64,000 nucleotides of DNA, taken from assembly GCF_030577135.1 (NCBI RefSeq), contig NZ_JAUIRR010000005.1, forward strand, positions 101,404-165,403, written 5' to 3'. The stretch comes from Sulfurimonas sp. hsl 1-7. GTDB lineage: Bacteria > Campylobacterota > Campylobacteria > Campylobacterales > Sulfurimonadaceae. A program made the position numbers and the translations under genes. Of this stretch, positions 24,112-33,091 are shown in pieces; position 1 is the first letter of the stretch, and every line of letters begins with the position of its first letter. A model generated the notes under the pieces. That model saw nothing but the letters and a program-made list of their open reading frames with translations. It had not been told where the DNA came from and did no database searches.

Positions 24112-26307
24112 ATGAAAAAGTCTGTACATCTATCTTTATTATGTGCCTTAGCTATCAATTTATCAGCAACTGATTTGGGAGTTATTAAAGTTGAGTCTTC
24201 AACAATTGATGATAAGTTCGATACAAAAAAAACAGAGGTCTCTTCAACTGCTACAATAAATGGTGAAGTGGTAGATACGTCTCATACAGAAAACCTACAA
24301 CAGTTATTACAGACAATACCTGGTATCACTACAGAAGTATCTACAGGGGATTCGATAAAAATACATATCAGAGGTTTAGAAAACCAGATGTATATGGGGG
24401 AAAAGCCGGGTGTTGCAGTAGTTATTGACGGTGTACCCGTATTTGAAAGAACCGGAAAAGTGAACATTGACCTTGATAACATCGAAAGTATTAAGGTGAT
24501 CAAGGGTGGTGCTTCTTATTTATTCGGTGATGATGCACTTTCAGGTGCGGTAATCATTACTACGAAAAAAGGGGCAAAATATAACCATAATTACGGTGCT
24601 TTTGAAGTTGGAAGTTATGGTTATCAAAAAATGGTGGCACGAACAGGATATGCAAATGATGCAATGAGTTTCCATATTCAAGCAAGTCAAAGAAAGGCTG
24701 ATGGTTACCATGAAGATTCAGATTATGAAGCAGACTATGTAAACGGTAAATTACAATACTACATTGATGATTCATCAGATATAACTTTAGGTGTAGAGTA
24801 TTCACAAAGAAAAAAAGATTCACACGGTACTGTTGGGGGTGAAACTGAAGCTCAGACAAATCCCGAATCTATCTATACTGGTGATCAAGACAGTAGAGAT
24901 TATACACGTAAATATGATGTTGAACTTTTAAAAACATTCTTAACATATTCAAAAGATTTTGATGGTGGAGCAAATCTTTTAGTAAACGGTTACGTTTATA
25001 CAGATACAACAAACTTTATTTCATCACCGCAAACAAAGGACTCTACAGGTGCTTATGATGCCACTTTGGATGATGAAGACTATGTTTATGATAACCATTA
25101 TGAGCAGACTCAAAAAGGGATCAAGAGTGAGTACAGGGATTCTTTTAAAGACTCAGCTGCATTAATAGGTTTAGACCTGCGTGCTAATGAATACAAAAAC
25201 AGAGTGACTTACAGGGCTGCACAAGCTTTTGATACAAGAGATGAAAATGGTACAAAAATTACAATTGCCGACTATTTTCAACCAGGTGATTTTAAAAGTG
25301 ACAACACAACTGATGAAAATGTATATGCACTTTATGGTGAGTACAAGTATGCTTTAACGAAAGATTTAAGCGCTACTGCTAATCTTCGTTACGATCATAT
25401 TAAACTTGATTATACCGATTCAATGTCTAACAATCTTGCTAAAAGTTTCAATGTATACTCTTATAGACTAGGAATGAACTATCAAGTAGATCCTAAAACG
25501 ACACTTTTTGTGAACTATTCGACAGGTTTCCGTGCACCGACAATATCTCAACTCTTTGCAGGTGATGTAAGTACATGGGGATCGACACAAAATAATCCGG
25601 ATTTAAAACCTGAAGAATCTTTTAACTATGAAATCGGTACAAGACTACTTGTGAATGATGTGAAGTATGAAGCGTCTGTTTTTCAGTTAGATCGAAAAGA
25701 TTTTATCATGAAAACTTCAGGGAATTACGGTGATACAGATACAACTGATATGTGGGACAATATCGGTGGAGCAAGACACAGAGGTTTAGAGCTTTCTGCA
25801 ATTGGAAATATTGCAAAATCACTAAAGTTTAATCTTGCATATACATATTTAGATGCTAAATATACGGATTATAAAAATTTTGGTATTACGATGGGTGCAG
25901 GTACATGGATTGCTCCGGCTCCAGTTTATACTTATGACGTTACAGGTAATACTATTCCAAGAACTTCAAAGCACAACTTTAACCTTAGAGTAGACTATCA
26001 AGCAACAAGCAGGTTGTCGTATATGGCTGAAGTAAATGGAAAGTCTAGTTACTATGCAGATGATCTAAACCAGCTGAAAATAGATGGATACCAAACACTT
26101 AATTTAATGGCGACATACAATAGAAAAATTGCAATGTTTGATACAAGTTTTTTCTTCAGAGTAGATAACTTTTTTGATAAACAGTATTACAATGCTGCAA
26201 GATCAAGCAGTGACCGTAATGAAGATGGTGTTTTTGACAAAGAGGATCTTTCAATTACCGTAAATCAGGGAAGAACTTTAACTGCAGGTTTATCTGCTAA
26301 GTTCTAA
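24112..26307 (+). CDS. TonB-dependent outer-membrane receptor
   Basis: 731 residues: signal peptide (about 1-19), a TonB-box-like segment just after it (LGVIKVESS), a plug domain (about 45-155: LQQLLQTIPGITTE, IHIRGLENQM, IESIKVIKGGASYLFGDDALSGAVIITTKKG) and a 22-strand type barrel ending in Phe. The plug and the C-terminal LKPEESFNYEIGTR region resemble FepA/CirA-type and vitamin B12-type receptors. The ligand is not readable; the neighbours (polyferredoxin, RND pump) suggest a metal or metal chelate. It is the first gene of a six-gene run with exbB, exbD, the polyferredoxin, the RND permease and tonB, and it starts after a stem-loop, so it probably has its own promoter. Confidence 0.93.
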   Translation: MKKSVHLSLLCALAINLSATDLGVIKVESSTIDDKFDTKKTEVSSTATINGEVVDTSHTENLQQLLQTIPGITTEVSTGDSIKIHIRGLENQMYMGEKPGVAVVIDGVPVFERTGKVNIDLDNIESIKVIKGGASYLFGDDALSGAVIITTKKGAKYNHNYGAFEVGSYGYQKMVARTGYANDAMSFHIQASQRKADGYHEDSDYEADYVNGKLQYYIDDSSDITLGVEYSQRKKDSHGTVGGETEAQTNPESIYTGDQDSRDYTRKYDVELLKTFLTYSKDFDGGANLLVNGYVYTDTTNFISSPQTKDSTGAYDATLDDEDYVYDNHYEQTQKGIKSEYRDSFKDSAALIGLDLRANEYKNRVTYRAAQAFDTRDENGTKITIADYFQPGDFKSDNTTDENVYALYGEYKYALTKDLSATANLRYDHIKLDYTDSMSNNLAKSFNVYSYRLGMNYQVDPKTTLFVNYSTGFRAPTISQLFAGDVSTWGSTQNNPDLKPEESFNYEIGTRLLVNDVKYEASVFQLDRKDFIMKTSGNYGDTDTTDMWDNIGGARHRGLELSAIGNIAKSLKFNLAYTYLDAKYTDYKNFGITMGAGTWIAPAPVYTYDVTGNTIPRTSKHNFNLRVDYQATSRLSYMAEVNGKSSYYADDLNQLKIDGYQTLNLMATYNRKIAMFDTSFFFRVDNFFDKQYYNAARSSSDRNEDGVFDKEDLSITVNQGRTLTAGLSAKF

Positions 26308-26317
26308 CGGATAAGTT

Positions 26318-26761
26318 ATGAATATAGAACTGATTAAAAATATAGTTGATTACGGAATCATAGGCCTTTTAGGTCTTATGAGTTTTTTTGCACTCTTGTT
26401 TTGGATCGAGAGACTTCTTTTTTACAGAGGTGTTGAGGTTGGGGCTTACGAGACAAAAGAGGAGCTTGAAATTGCCGTAACAAACAACATAAACATCATC
26501 TCCACATTTGGTTCAAATGCACCCTATATTGGACTGCTTGGAACGGTTTTTGGAATTATTATCACGTTTTATTCTATGGGGCAAAGCGGAGATTTAGATG
26601 CTAAGATGATCATGACATCTCTGGCATTAGCACTTAAAGCAACGGCTATGGGGCTTGTAGTTGCTATCCCTGCTATTGTGTTTTATAACCATTTAACTAG
26701 AAAGATAGAAGTACTTTTAGCTAAATGGGATATTGAACAAAAGAGAAAGCATGCAGCTTAA
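26318..26761 (+). CDS. exbB: ExbB/TolQ-family proton channel subunit
   Basis: 147 residues with three hydrophobic segments; the second and third carry FGSNAPYIGLLGTVFGIIITF and MTSLALALKATAMGLVVAIPAIVFYN, the MotA/TolQ/ExbB signature. This short form is usual for Campylobacterota. With ExbD it uses the proton gradient to energise TonB. It starts 11 nt after the receptor gene and overlaps exbD. Confidence 0.92.
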   Translation: MNIELIKNIVDYGIIGLLGLMSFFALLFWIERLLFYRGVEVGAYETKEELEIAVTNNINIISTFGSNAPYIGLLGTVFGIIITFYSMGQSGDLDAKMIMTSLALALKATAMGLVVAIPAIVFYNHLTRKIEVLLAKWDIEQKRKHAA

Positions 26762-27134
26762 AAAGTTTGATTCTATAAATGTAGTTCCATTTATAGATAT
26801 TATGCTTGTACTATTGGTAATAGTGCTTACAACTGCGTCATTTGTAGCTAAAGGGATCATCCCTGTAGACCTACCGGATGCAAGCTCTGCAGTCAAACAA
26901 AATGAGACTAAAAATCTCACCATTACTATTCATAAAAACGGGGATATCCTTTTTGATAAAAAAAATGTCAATAAAGAGGATGTAGAAAAAGCGTTGCTGG
27001 CGTATAAAAAAGATACGACTATAGCGATCAATTGTGATAAAAAAGCTGAGTTTGAAACTTTTGTGTATCTCTTAGATATTTTGGAAACAAATCAGTTTAA
27101 AAACTTAGGAATTATCACGAAAAAAATTCAGTAA
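26751..27134 (+). CDS. exbD: ExbD/TolR-family subunit
   Basis: 127 residues: one transmembrane helix near the N-terminus with the proton-binding Asp in VPFIDIMLVLLVIVL, then a periplasmic domain (ILFDKKNVNKEDVEKALLAYKKD, TIAINCDKKAEFETFVYLLDIL). The start was set at ATG 26751, which overlaps the exbB stop by 11 nt; an in-frame upstream start lies inside exbB. It works with ExbB and the TonB encoded 4.5 kb downstream in the same run. Confidence 0.92.
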   Translation: MQLKKFDSINVVPFIDIMLVLLVIVLTTASFVAKGIIPVDLPDASSAVKQNETKNLTITIHKNGDILFDKKNVNKEDVEKALLAYKKDTTIAINCDKKAEFETFVYLLDILETNQFKNLGIITKKIQ

Positions 27135-27146
27135 GGGGAAGAAAAG

Positions 27147-28574
27147 ATGGTAGAAGAGGTTCAAAGAGACAAGAATGACTTGCTAAAGTACGGGATCACA
27201 AGATTTCTTTTTAAAAACCAAAGCTTTTTAATGGCTTTAAGAGTGTTGATCGCAGTGGTGTTTTTTTATGCAATCTACTACGGATATGCTCATCCTGGAA
27301 AAGAAAATATTTTTACATCAGCAGTATTTTGGGGAGTGTTCTGGGCTTTGTTTATGGTTGTAACACTGCCTACTTTAGGGCGTGTGTTTTGTGGTGTGTG
27401 TCCGCATGGTTTTATAGGAAAATACATAACGAAGTATGGTTTACAGAAGAAGATGCCTAAATGGATGCAAAACAGATATATAGGAATTGCTATTTTAATG
27501 ATCGGCTGGTGGGGCATATACTATGCATACCCGGGATTATTCCGCAGTCCGCTTGGTACAGCTGTAATGTTTACTATAATGACTTTGTTAGCTTTTGGAC
27601 TCTATTTTGTTTATAAAGATATGAGCTATTGTAAATCTGTTTGTCCTATCGGAGTACTCAGCCGTGCATATGCGAAGATGTCGTTTACTTGGATAGGAAC
27701 GTATAAAGATGAGTGTAGTTCTTGTAAGACTTTTGATTGTGCAAGTGCATGTGACCAGAACCTAAAACCTTTTACTTTTGACAAACGCAATTCTATGACT
27801 GATTGTACACTTTGTATGGATTGTACAAGTGCATGTGAAGCAGTGGCTTTTAAAGTTCAAAAGCCTTCATTTTCACTTTTTAAAAAGTTTCAGAGTATGC
27901 CGGCTGAGATCTGGGCATATATTTTAATTCTTGCAGCTATCCCTATAACGATGTCTTTTCATCACGGGATCAACAGAACAAATGCAGCAGATGATATGAT
28001 CTGGAGTAAAACGGCACACTATTTTGAACAATATATCAATTTTGGTTCTATGGATGCTGTAGGTTTGTTCTCTTTTATCTATGCAGTTATATTTTCAGTA
28101 GCAGCAGCACTCATTGGGATGTTTATAGCTTCAAAAATATTACAAAAAGATTTTAAATCAACGTTTTATGACCTGGGATATGCATTTGCACCACTTTTTA
28201 TACTCGGTTCTATTGCACATACACTCGAGAGTTTTTTTACTCGCGGTTCGGCTAAAATTGCAGAAGGATTTGCTCAGGGGATAGGGATAACTTTAGATGT
28301 TGCACCATTAGCAAGCCGAGGTGACAGTTGGCTACATATTTTTGGAGCACTTAAGTGGATTGCGGTTGTATGGGCATTTGTCATTTTATATAAAAGATTG
28401 GCAAAAATTGATGCAACTAAAATGAAAAAGATGGTAGCATTCCCTTTTGCAGCGTCATTGATCATATTTTTTCTTTCTGTAAATATCTACAGAGGCTACG
28501 TGTTCAAAACTTACGGAGTTGCTAAACACTCTCATCATGCAATGCAGCATAAAACAGTAAACAATAAAGGGTAG
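27147..28574 (+). CDS. Membrane polyferredoxin of the NapH/NosR/CcoG type
   Basis: 475 residues. Hydrophobic segments near 28-45, 60-75, 110-130 and 135-150 flank two Cys motifs at membrane faces, CGVCPHG and CKSVCPIG. Next come two ferredoxin-type [4Fe-4S] motifs, C-x2-C-x4-C-x3-C (CSSCKTFDCASAC) and CTLCMDCTSAC, at about 190-235. Four more hydrophobic segments follow and a His-rich end (KHSHHAMQHK). Proteins of this type pass electrons across or along the inner membrane (NapH, NosR) or reduce Cu(II) (CcoG). Lying between exbD and an RND permease, a metal reductase for the imported substrate is a reasonable guess, but only a guess. Confidence 0.78.
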   Translation: MVEEVQRDKNDLLKYGITRFLFKNQSFLMALRVLIAVVFFYAIYYGYAHPGKENIFTSAVFWGVFWALFMVVTLPTLGRVFCGVCPHGFIGKYITKYGLQKKMPKWMQNRYIGIAILMIGWWGIYYAYPGLFRSPLGTAVMFTIMTLLAFGLYFVYKDMSYCKSVCPIGVLSRAYAKMSFTWIGTYKDECSSCKTFDCASACDQNLKPFTFDKRNSMTDCTLCMDCTSACEAVAFKVQKPSFSLFKKFQSMPAEIWAYILILAAIPITMSFHHGINRTNAADDMIWSKTAHYFEQYINFGSMDAVGLFSFIYAVIFSVAAALIGMFIASKILQKDFKSTFYDLGYAFAPLFILGSIAHTLESFFTRGSAKIAEGFAQGIGITLDVAPLASRGDSWLHIFGALKWIAVVWAFVILYKRLAKIDATKMKKMVAFPFAASLIIFFLSVNIYRGYVFKTYGVAKHSHHAMQHKTVNNKG

Positions 28575-28587
28575 GGCCATATAGCAA

Positions 28588-31500
28588 ATGTTTGAAAGAT
28601 TTTTAAAGTTTTTTCTAGATAACTATAAAATGAATTACACTTTATTTTTTCTCATATTTGCTTTAGGAATCTTTGCATATACAAAAATTCCTAAAGAGAT
28701 AGCACCCACTATTGAACCTGAAACATTGACGATCCATGGAGTTTATCAAGGGGCTTCGGTTGATGCACTTAACAATATGGCAGTTTCGGAAATTGAAGCG
28801 GAGATAAATAATGTCGTAGGTGTGAGTAACATCACCTCTATCATCTCTCCGGGACAGTTTGTTATTACTTTAGAGCTTGAAGAGGGCATTGACAAACAAG
28901 ATGTGCAAAAAGATGTAGAAGATACACTTGCAACGATTGAAAGCACACTGCCAAGCGATATGGAACTGCCAACCGTGCGCAGTATGATCCATTCTAAGAG
29001 TTTGATGCATATCGCTATTTTATCCTCCAAGCTCTCCCGTGATGAGCTCAAATCACTTGCAAAAAATCTTAAAATAAAGCTCTTAAACATAAAGAATATC
29101 TCTGAGGTAAGAATCTTTGGAGACTCAGATCTTTATTATGAGATACTTATAGATGAGAACAAACTCGGTGCATACGGTCTTGGACTAGAGGATGTGGTAA
29201 AGGCTTTTTCGGAACTTTCATACATATTTCCACTGGGAAAAATAGATAATGCAAAGGAGCAGTTCTACCTCTCGATAAAAAATCAGGAACAAGTTGCATT
29301 CGATCTTGAAAAAACGATCATAAGCATCGGCGACAAGCAGGTAAATATCAGCGATATCGCTACCATCTCAAAAAAATATGAAGATGCCTCGACACTTGCG
29401 AGTATGGATGCTCAAAATTCCATATCATTAGCTATTTCACAAAATCCTATCGGCGATGCACTGACAATATCTGACGAGATCAAAAAGCTGATCGCCACTA
29501 CCAGTTTAAAAGGTGCCGAGATAGAGATTAGAATGGATCGCTCAACGGTGATTAAAGACAGACTGAATATCGTCATATCAAACATCCTTTTTGGAATTTT
29601 GTTGATTATGATGATGATCTCTGTGCTTATTAACATCCGTATAGCGTTTATTATTGCTCTTGGTATTCCGACTTCGTTTGTAATCGGGGCAATATATTTT
29701 TACTTTACCCCTTACAGCATTAACGTCAACTCGCTTATCGGGGTTTTGATAGCTATCGGTATTATTGTTGATGATGCGATCGTGGTAAGTGAAAACATTC
29801 AGCAGTATATAGAAAAAGGTTACGGCGTAAAAGAAGCGGCACTCCTTGGAACAAAAGAGATGGCCAAGCCTGTTACAATCGCATCGCTTACTACATTGTT
29901 CTCGTTTATCCCTTTGCTGATGCTCAGTGGGAGAATAGGGGAGATTATTCAGCTGATCCCGATCGCATTTTCAGCACTTGTGATCGCATCTTTGATTGAA
30001 TCTTTTGTTTTTCTTCCGATCCACGCTTCACACACACTTTCAAAAGATGTAAAAACTTTATCGTGGAAGAAAGTGCAACATCTCTATGAAAAAAGTTTGG
30101 AGTTCCTCCTCTCCTACCAAAAAACTTTTATTACCGTGTTTCTTATTGTAGTACCGTTACTAATATTTGCAGGGGTTAAAAACTCAAGATTTCAGATGTT
30201 TCAACCTTTTGATACCTCTTTGATCAACATTACGTTTAAGGCGCAACCTACAACAACACTTGAAGAGTCTCTACAAATAGTTCAGGAACTTGAAAGAGAG
30301 ATACTAACGCAAAAAGAGAGATTTTTTGTAAAGCATGTTAGCTCAACGGCAGGGTATAGAAGAAGTGCAACGGGTGATCGGGAGATGTACCCATATGTAG
30401 GCTATCTGACTTTGGAGCTTTACAAACTCAAGCCGTTAAACTTTATGGATAAGTACATTACACCCTATTTGAGTTTTTATTACGATACTACGGACAGAAT
30501 CAGAGACAAGTCATCACAAGAGATATCGAGTGAACTTCGAAAATGGCTTGCCCAAGAAGGTTTAAAAGAGAAGTACAGTTTAAGCAGTTTGAGTGTTGTT
30601 GAAAAACAGATGGATCATGTAAAAGCAGATATCCGCATAGGTGTAGTGAGTGATGAACACCAAAAAGCACTTGCATCGGTAAGAGAGCTTGAAAATGCCC
30701 TCTCAAAAATAGAGGGGATCAAATACTACGGTGACAATGTGAAAGTGGGGATAGATGAGATTAAACTGCATCTTAACAGCTATGCACGCGAACTTGGGAT
30801 TACGAAAAAATATCTTGGAAACTATATAGCAAATCTTTATCTTTCGAAAAAAATAGGGACAATTTTTGACGGAAAAGAGCTTCTGGATTTGAAGATCAAG
30901 TCTGTCAATTATAAAAACGATCTGCAAAAGTTTAAAGACCTTGAAATATATGTTAACGAGAGATATATCAAGCTGAGTGACCTTTGTAGTTTTGAAAAAG
31001 TGGAGTCTCTGGAGCAACTTGTCAAAGAGGACGGGGAGACTAACTTTTATGTATTTGCCAATGTAAATCCTTCTATAGTAACATCTTCAGAAGTTTTGGA
31101 AAAAATTGCACCGACACTGCAGAAACTTCAAAATACGGATGGTGTTTCATTACGCTTTAAAGGGGAGCAGGAGCAACAGGCAACTCTTAAAACGGAACTT
31201 GTAGTTGCGTCACTGTTTGCTGTTGTATTGATATTTATCTCGATCCTATATCTCTTTAACTCCTTTAGAGACACGTTGATAGTCCTCTCCGTTATACCGT
31301 TTTCATTTTTAGGGGTATATGCGGGGCATTATATTATGGGACTCAATATATCACTGCCGTCATTGATCGGAGCTTTGGGACTCTCAGGTGTTATCGTAAA
31401 TGACGGGATCATTATGATGTCTACATTGATCAAGGCACATAAAAAAGAGGATATATTTACACTTGCAGCAACAAGGTTTCGTCCTATTATACTGACATCG

Positions 31501-31671
31501 TTGACAACACTGGTAGGGTTGTCATCTTTAATGTTTTTTGCAACTGCACAAGCGGTGGCTTTCCAGCCTTTAGCGGTGAGTTTGGGATTTGGCTTGTTAT
31601 GGGGAACGATTTTAAATCTTTTTTATCTACCTGTTTTATTTAACTATGTAAGCGGTGGAAAATATGAATAG
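28588..31671 (+). CDS. RND-family inner-membrane permease
   Basis: 1027 residues with the RND layout: helix 1 near 13-32, a large periplasmic loop, helices 2-6 (about 330-470), helix 7 near 515, a second loop and helices 8-12 (about 855-1020). The proton-relay Asp pair is intact in IGIIVDDAIVVSENI. In the second half the matching helix reads GLSGVIVNDGIIMM, without the Lys of drug pumps such as AcrB. RND pumps normally need a periplasmic adaptor (MFP) and an outer-membrane channel; neither is encoded nearby. It overlaps tonB by 8 nt, so it belongs to the TonB cluster. Substrate and direction are unknown. Confidence 0.85.
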   Translation: MFERFLKFFLDNYKMNYTLFFLIFALGIFAYTKIPKEIAPTIEPETLTIHGVYQGASVDALNNMAVSEIEAEINNVVGVSNITSIISPGQFVITLELEEGIDKQDVQKDVEDTLATIESTLPSDMELPTVRSMIHSKSLMHIAILSSKLSRDELKSLAKNLKIKLLNIKNISEVRIFGDSDLYYEILIDENKLGAYGLGLEDVVKAFSELSYIFPLGKIDNAKEQFYLSIKNQEQVAFDLEKTIISIGDKQVNISDIATISKKYEDASTLASMDAQNSISLAISQNPIGDALTISDEIKKLIATTSLKGAEIEIRMDRSTVIKDRLNIVISNILFGILLIMMMISVLINIRIAFIIALGIPTSFVIGAIYFYFTPYSINVNSLIGVLIAIGIIVDDAIVVSENIQQYIEKGYGVKEAALLGTKEMAKPVTIASLTTLFSFIPLLMLSGRIGEIIQLIPIAFSALVIASLIESFVFLPIHASHTLSKDVKTLSWKKVQHLYEKSLEFLLSYQKTFITVFLIVVPLLIFAGVKNSRFQMFQPFDTSLINITFKAQPTTTLEESLQIVQELEREILTQKERFFVKHVSSTAGYRRSATGDREMYPYVGYLTLELYKLKPLNFMDKYITPYLSFYYDTTDRIRDKSSQEISSELRKWLAQEGLKEKYSLSSLSVVEKQMDHVKADIRIGVVSDEHQKALASVRELENALSKIEGIKYYGDNVKVGIDEIKLHLNSYARELGITKKYLGNYIANLYLSKKIGTIFDGKELLDLKIKSVNYKNDLQKFKDLEIYVNERYIKLSDLCSFEKVESLEQLVKEDGETNFYVFANVNPSIVTSSEVLEKIAPTLQKLQNTDGVSLRFKGEQEQQATLKTELVVASLFAVVLIFISILYLFNSFRDTLIVLSVIPFSFLGVYAGHYIMGLNISLPSLIGALGLSGVIVNDGIIMMSTLIKAHKKEDIFTLAATRFRPIILTSLTTLVGLSSLMFFATAQAVAFQPLAVSLGFGLLWGTILNLFYLPVLFNYVSGGKYE

Positions 31672-32395
31672 ATATATCTTTGCATTTGTAGCATCTCTGG
31701 TTTTATATACTTCTTTAATTGCCTCAATCATATACATTGTAGGTAATGAAGAGGAAGTTTCTCAATCACAGGATTTAGCAGATACACAAACAGTTGCCAT
31801 CTCTGTTATACAACAAAAGCAATGTACATCTAAGAAAAAACATACACAAAAGCTTGAAACACAGCCGAAAAATAAAGCTCCAAAGAAAGTTGTAAAAAAG
31901 GTTGAAAAAAAAGAGAAACTGCAACCTAAAGTAGAGCAAGTAAAGCAATCAAAAGAGAGTGTCGAAGAAATTGTAAAACAAGAGCCTATAGAAGAGGAAG
32001 TAGTTGCCCAAGTTGAAGAGGAGATGATACAAGAGGAGAATGAACAAGAAGAGACGCTTGAGGAAGAGCTTCTTCACGATCAACAACTTCAAGAGATGAT
32101 AATAGCAAGGCAGCAAGAACTGGATCAGTTTACATTGCAGCTGGTGAAAAAAATCAATGAAAATAAACGTTATCCTCTTTCAGCACGAAGACGTGGTGTT
32201 GAGGGTGATGTAGATGTGAAGTTTATCGTTTTGGCAGATGGCGGAGTTTCTGCAATTAAGGTTATCGCGGGAAAAAGCATCTTTAAAAATGCTACGATTC
32301 AAGCGATTGAAAGTAGTTTTCCCGTGAATGTAGAAAAGTCTTTAATAGACTTTCCTCAAGAGTTTCAAATTAAACTTGCATATACGCTCAAGTAA
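31664..32395 (+). CDS. tonB: TonB energy transducer
   Basis: 243 residues: an N-terminal membrane anchor (about 4-26), a long charged linker rich in Lys, Glu, Gln and Val (about 45-155, with KKVVKKVEKKEKL and VEEEMIQEENEQEE) instead of the usual Pro-rich stretch, and a C-terminal TonB domain with RYPLSARRRGVEGDVDVKFIV and FKNATIQAIESSFPVN. The start was set at ATG 31664, overlapping the RND stop as ATGAATAG and preceded by GGTGGA. It closes the six-gene cluster and converges on yggS. Confidence 0.9.
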   Translation: MNRYIFAFVASLVLYTSLIASIIYIVGNEEEVSQSQDLADTQTVAISVIQQKQCTSKKKHTQKLETQPKNKAPKKVVKKVEKKEKLQPKVEQVKQSKESVEEIVKQEPIEEEVVAQVEEEMIQEENEQEETLEEELLHDQQLQEMIIARQQELDQFTLQLVKKINENKRYPLSARRRGVEGDVDVKFIVLADGGVSAIKVIAGKSIFKNATIQAIESSFPVNVEKSLIDFPQEFQIKLAYTLK

Positions 32396-32406
32396 AGAAA
32401 TAGTCT

Positions 32407-33081
32407 CTACTTATCGAACATTATAGAGCCGAGGCGTACCATGTTTGAACCGCATTCAATTGCGAGTTCAAAATCACCGCTCATCCCCATTGAACAGATT
32501 TTTGCATTCGGCAGTTGTTTAAAAATCTCGTGAGTTGTCTCAAAACTTTGTTTGATCACTGCTTTGTCATCAGTATGCGCGCCGATGCTCATTACACCTT
32601 TTAAGTGGATATTTGGACACTCTGTTTCGATCTGTTTATAGACAGCTAGAGCCTCCTCAGGCATTACACCGTGTTTAGACTCCTCTTTTGCAGAGTTGAT
32701 CTGCAGCAGACAATCCATTGTCGTATCTTTTGCAACAAGTTTTTTTTGTAGTTCTTGTGCAAGCTCTAGTGAATCTAGTCCCTGGAAAAGTGAAGGGTTA
32801 AGATCAATTAGGTTATTGATCTTGTTTTTTTGCAGATTACCGATAAAGTGCCACTCTAACGGAAGTTCTTCAAGCTCGGCAGATTTTACCTTTAAGTCCT
32901 GTACCTTGTTTTCTCCAAACGCACGTTGACCAATCTCATAAAGTTTTTCAATCTCATCACTTGTAGAGTACTTACTTACTGCAACGATTTTTACAATGTG
33001 GTGATCGTCCACTTTAAGACGAGCTGTTTCAACACGTCTGATCACGTCATCTATATAAATTTTGTATTCAGTTTGATTCAT
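32407..33081 (-). CDS. yggS: YggS-family pyridoxal phosphate homeostasis protein
   Basis: 224 residues, a PLP-binding TIM barrel. PLP Lys is in IVAVSKYS near residue 36; other family marks are FGENKVQDL, WHFIGNLQKNK, and the C-terminal CSMGMSGDFELAIECGSNMVRLGS. YggS/PLPBP proteins buffer free PLP and affect amino-acid pools; no catalytic activity is known. The start has GGAGG upstream. It is 10 nt downstream of rseP in the same direction. Confidence 0.92.
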   Translation of the reverse strand: MNQTEYKIYIDDVIRRVETARLKVDDHHIVKIVAVSKYSTSDEIEKLYEIGQRAFGENKVQDLKVKSAELEELPLEWHFIGNLQKNKINNLIDLNPSLFQGLDSLELAQELQKKLVAKDTTMDCLLQINSAKEESKHGVMPEEALAVYKQIETECPNIHLKGVMSIGAHTDDKAVIKQSFETTHEIFKQLPNAKICSMGMSGDFELAIECGSNMVRLGSIMFDK

Positions 33082-33091
33082 ATCTATCCTC

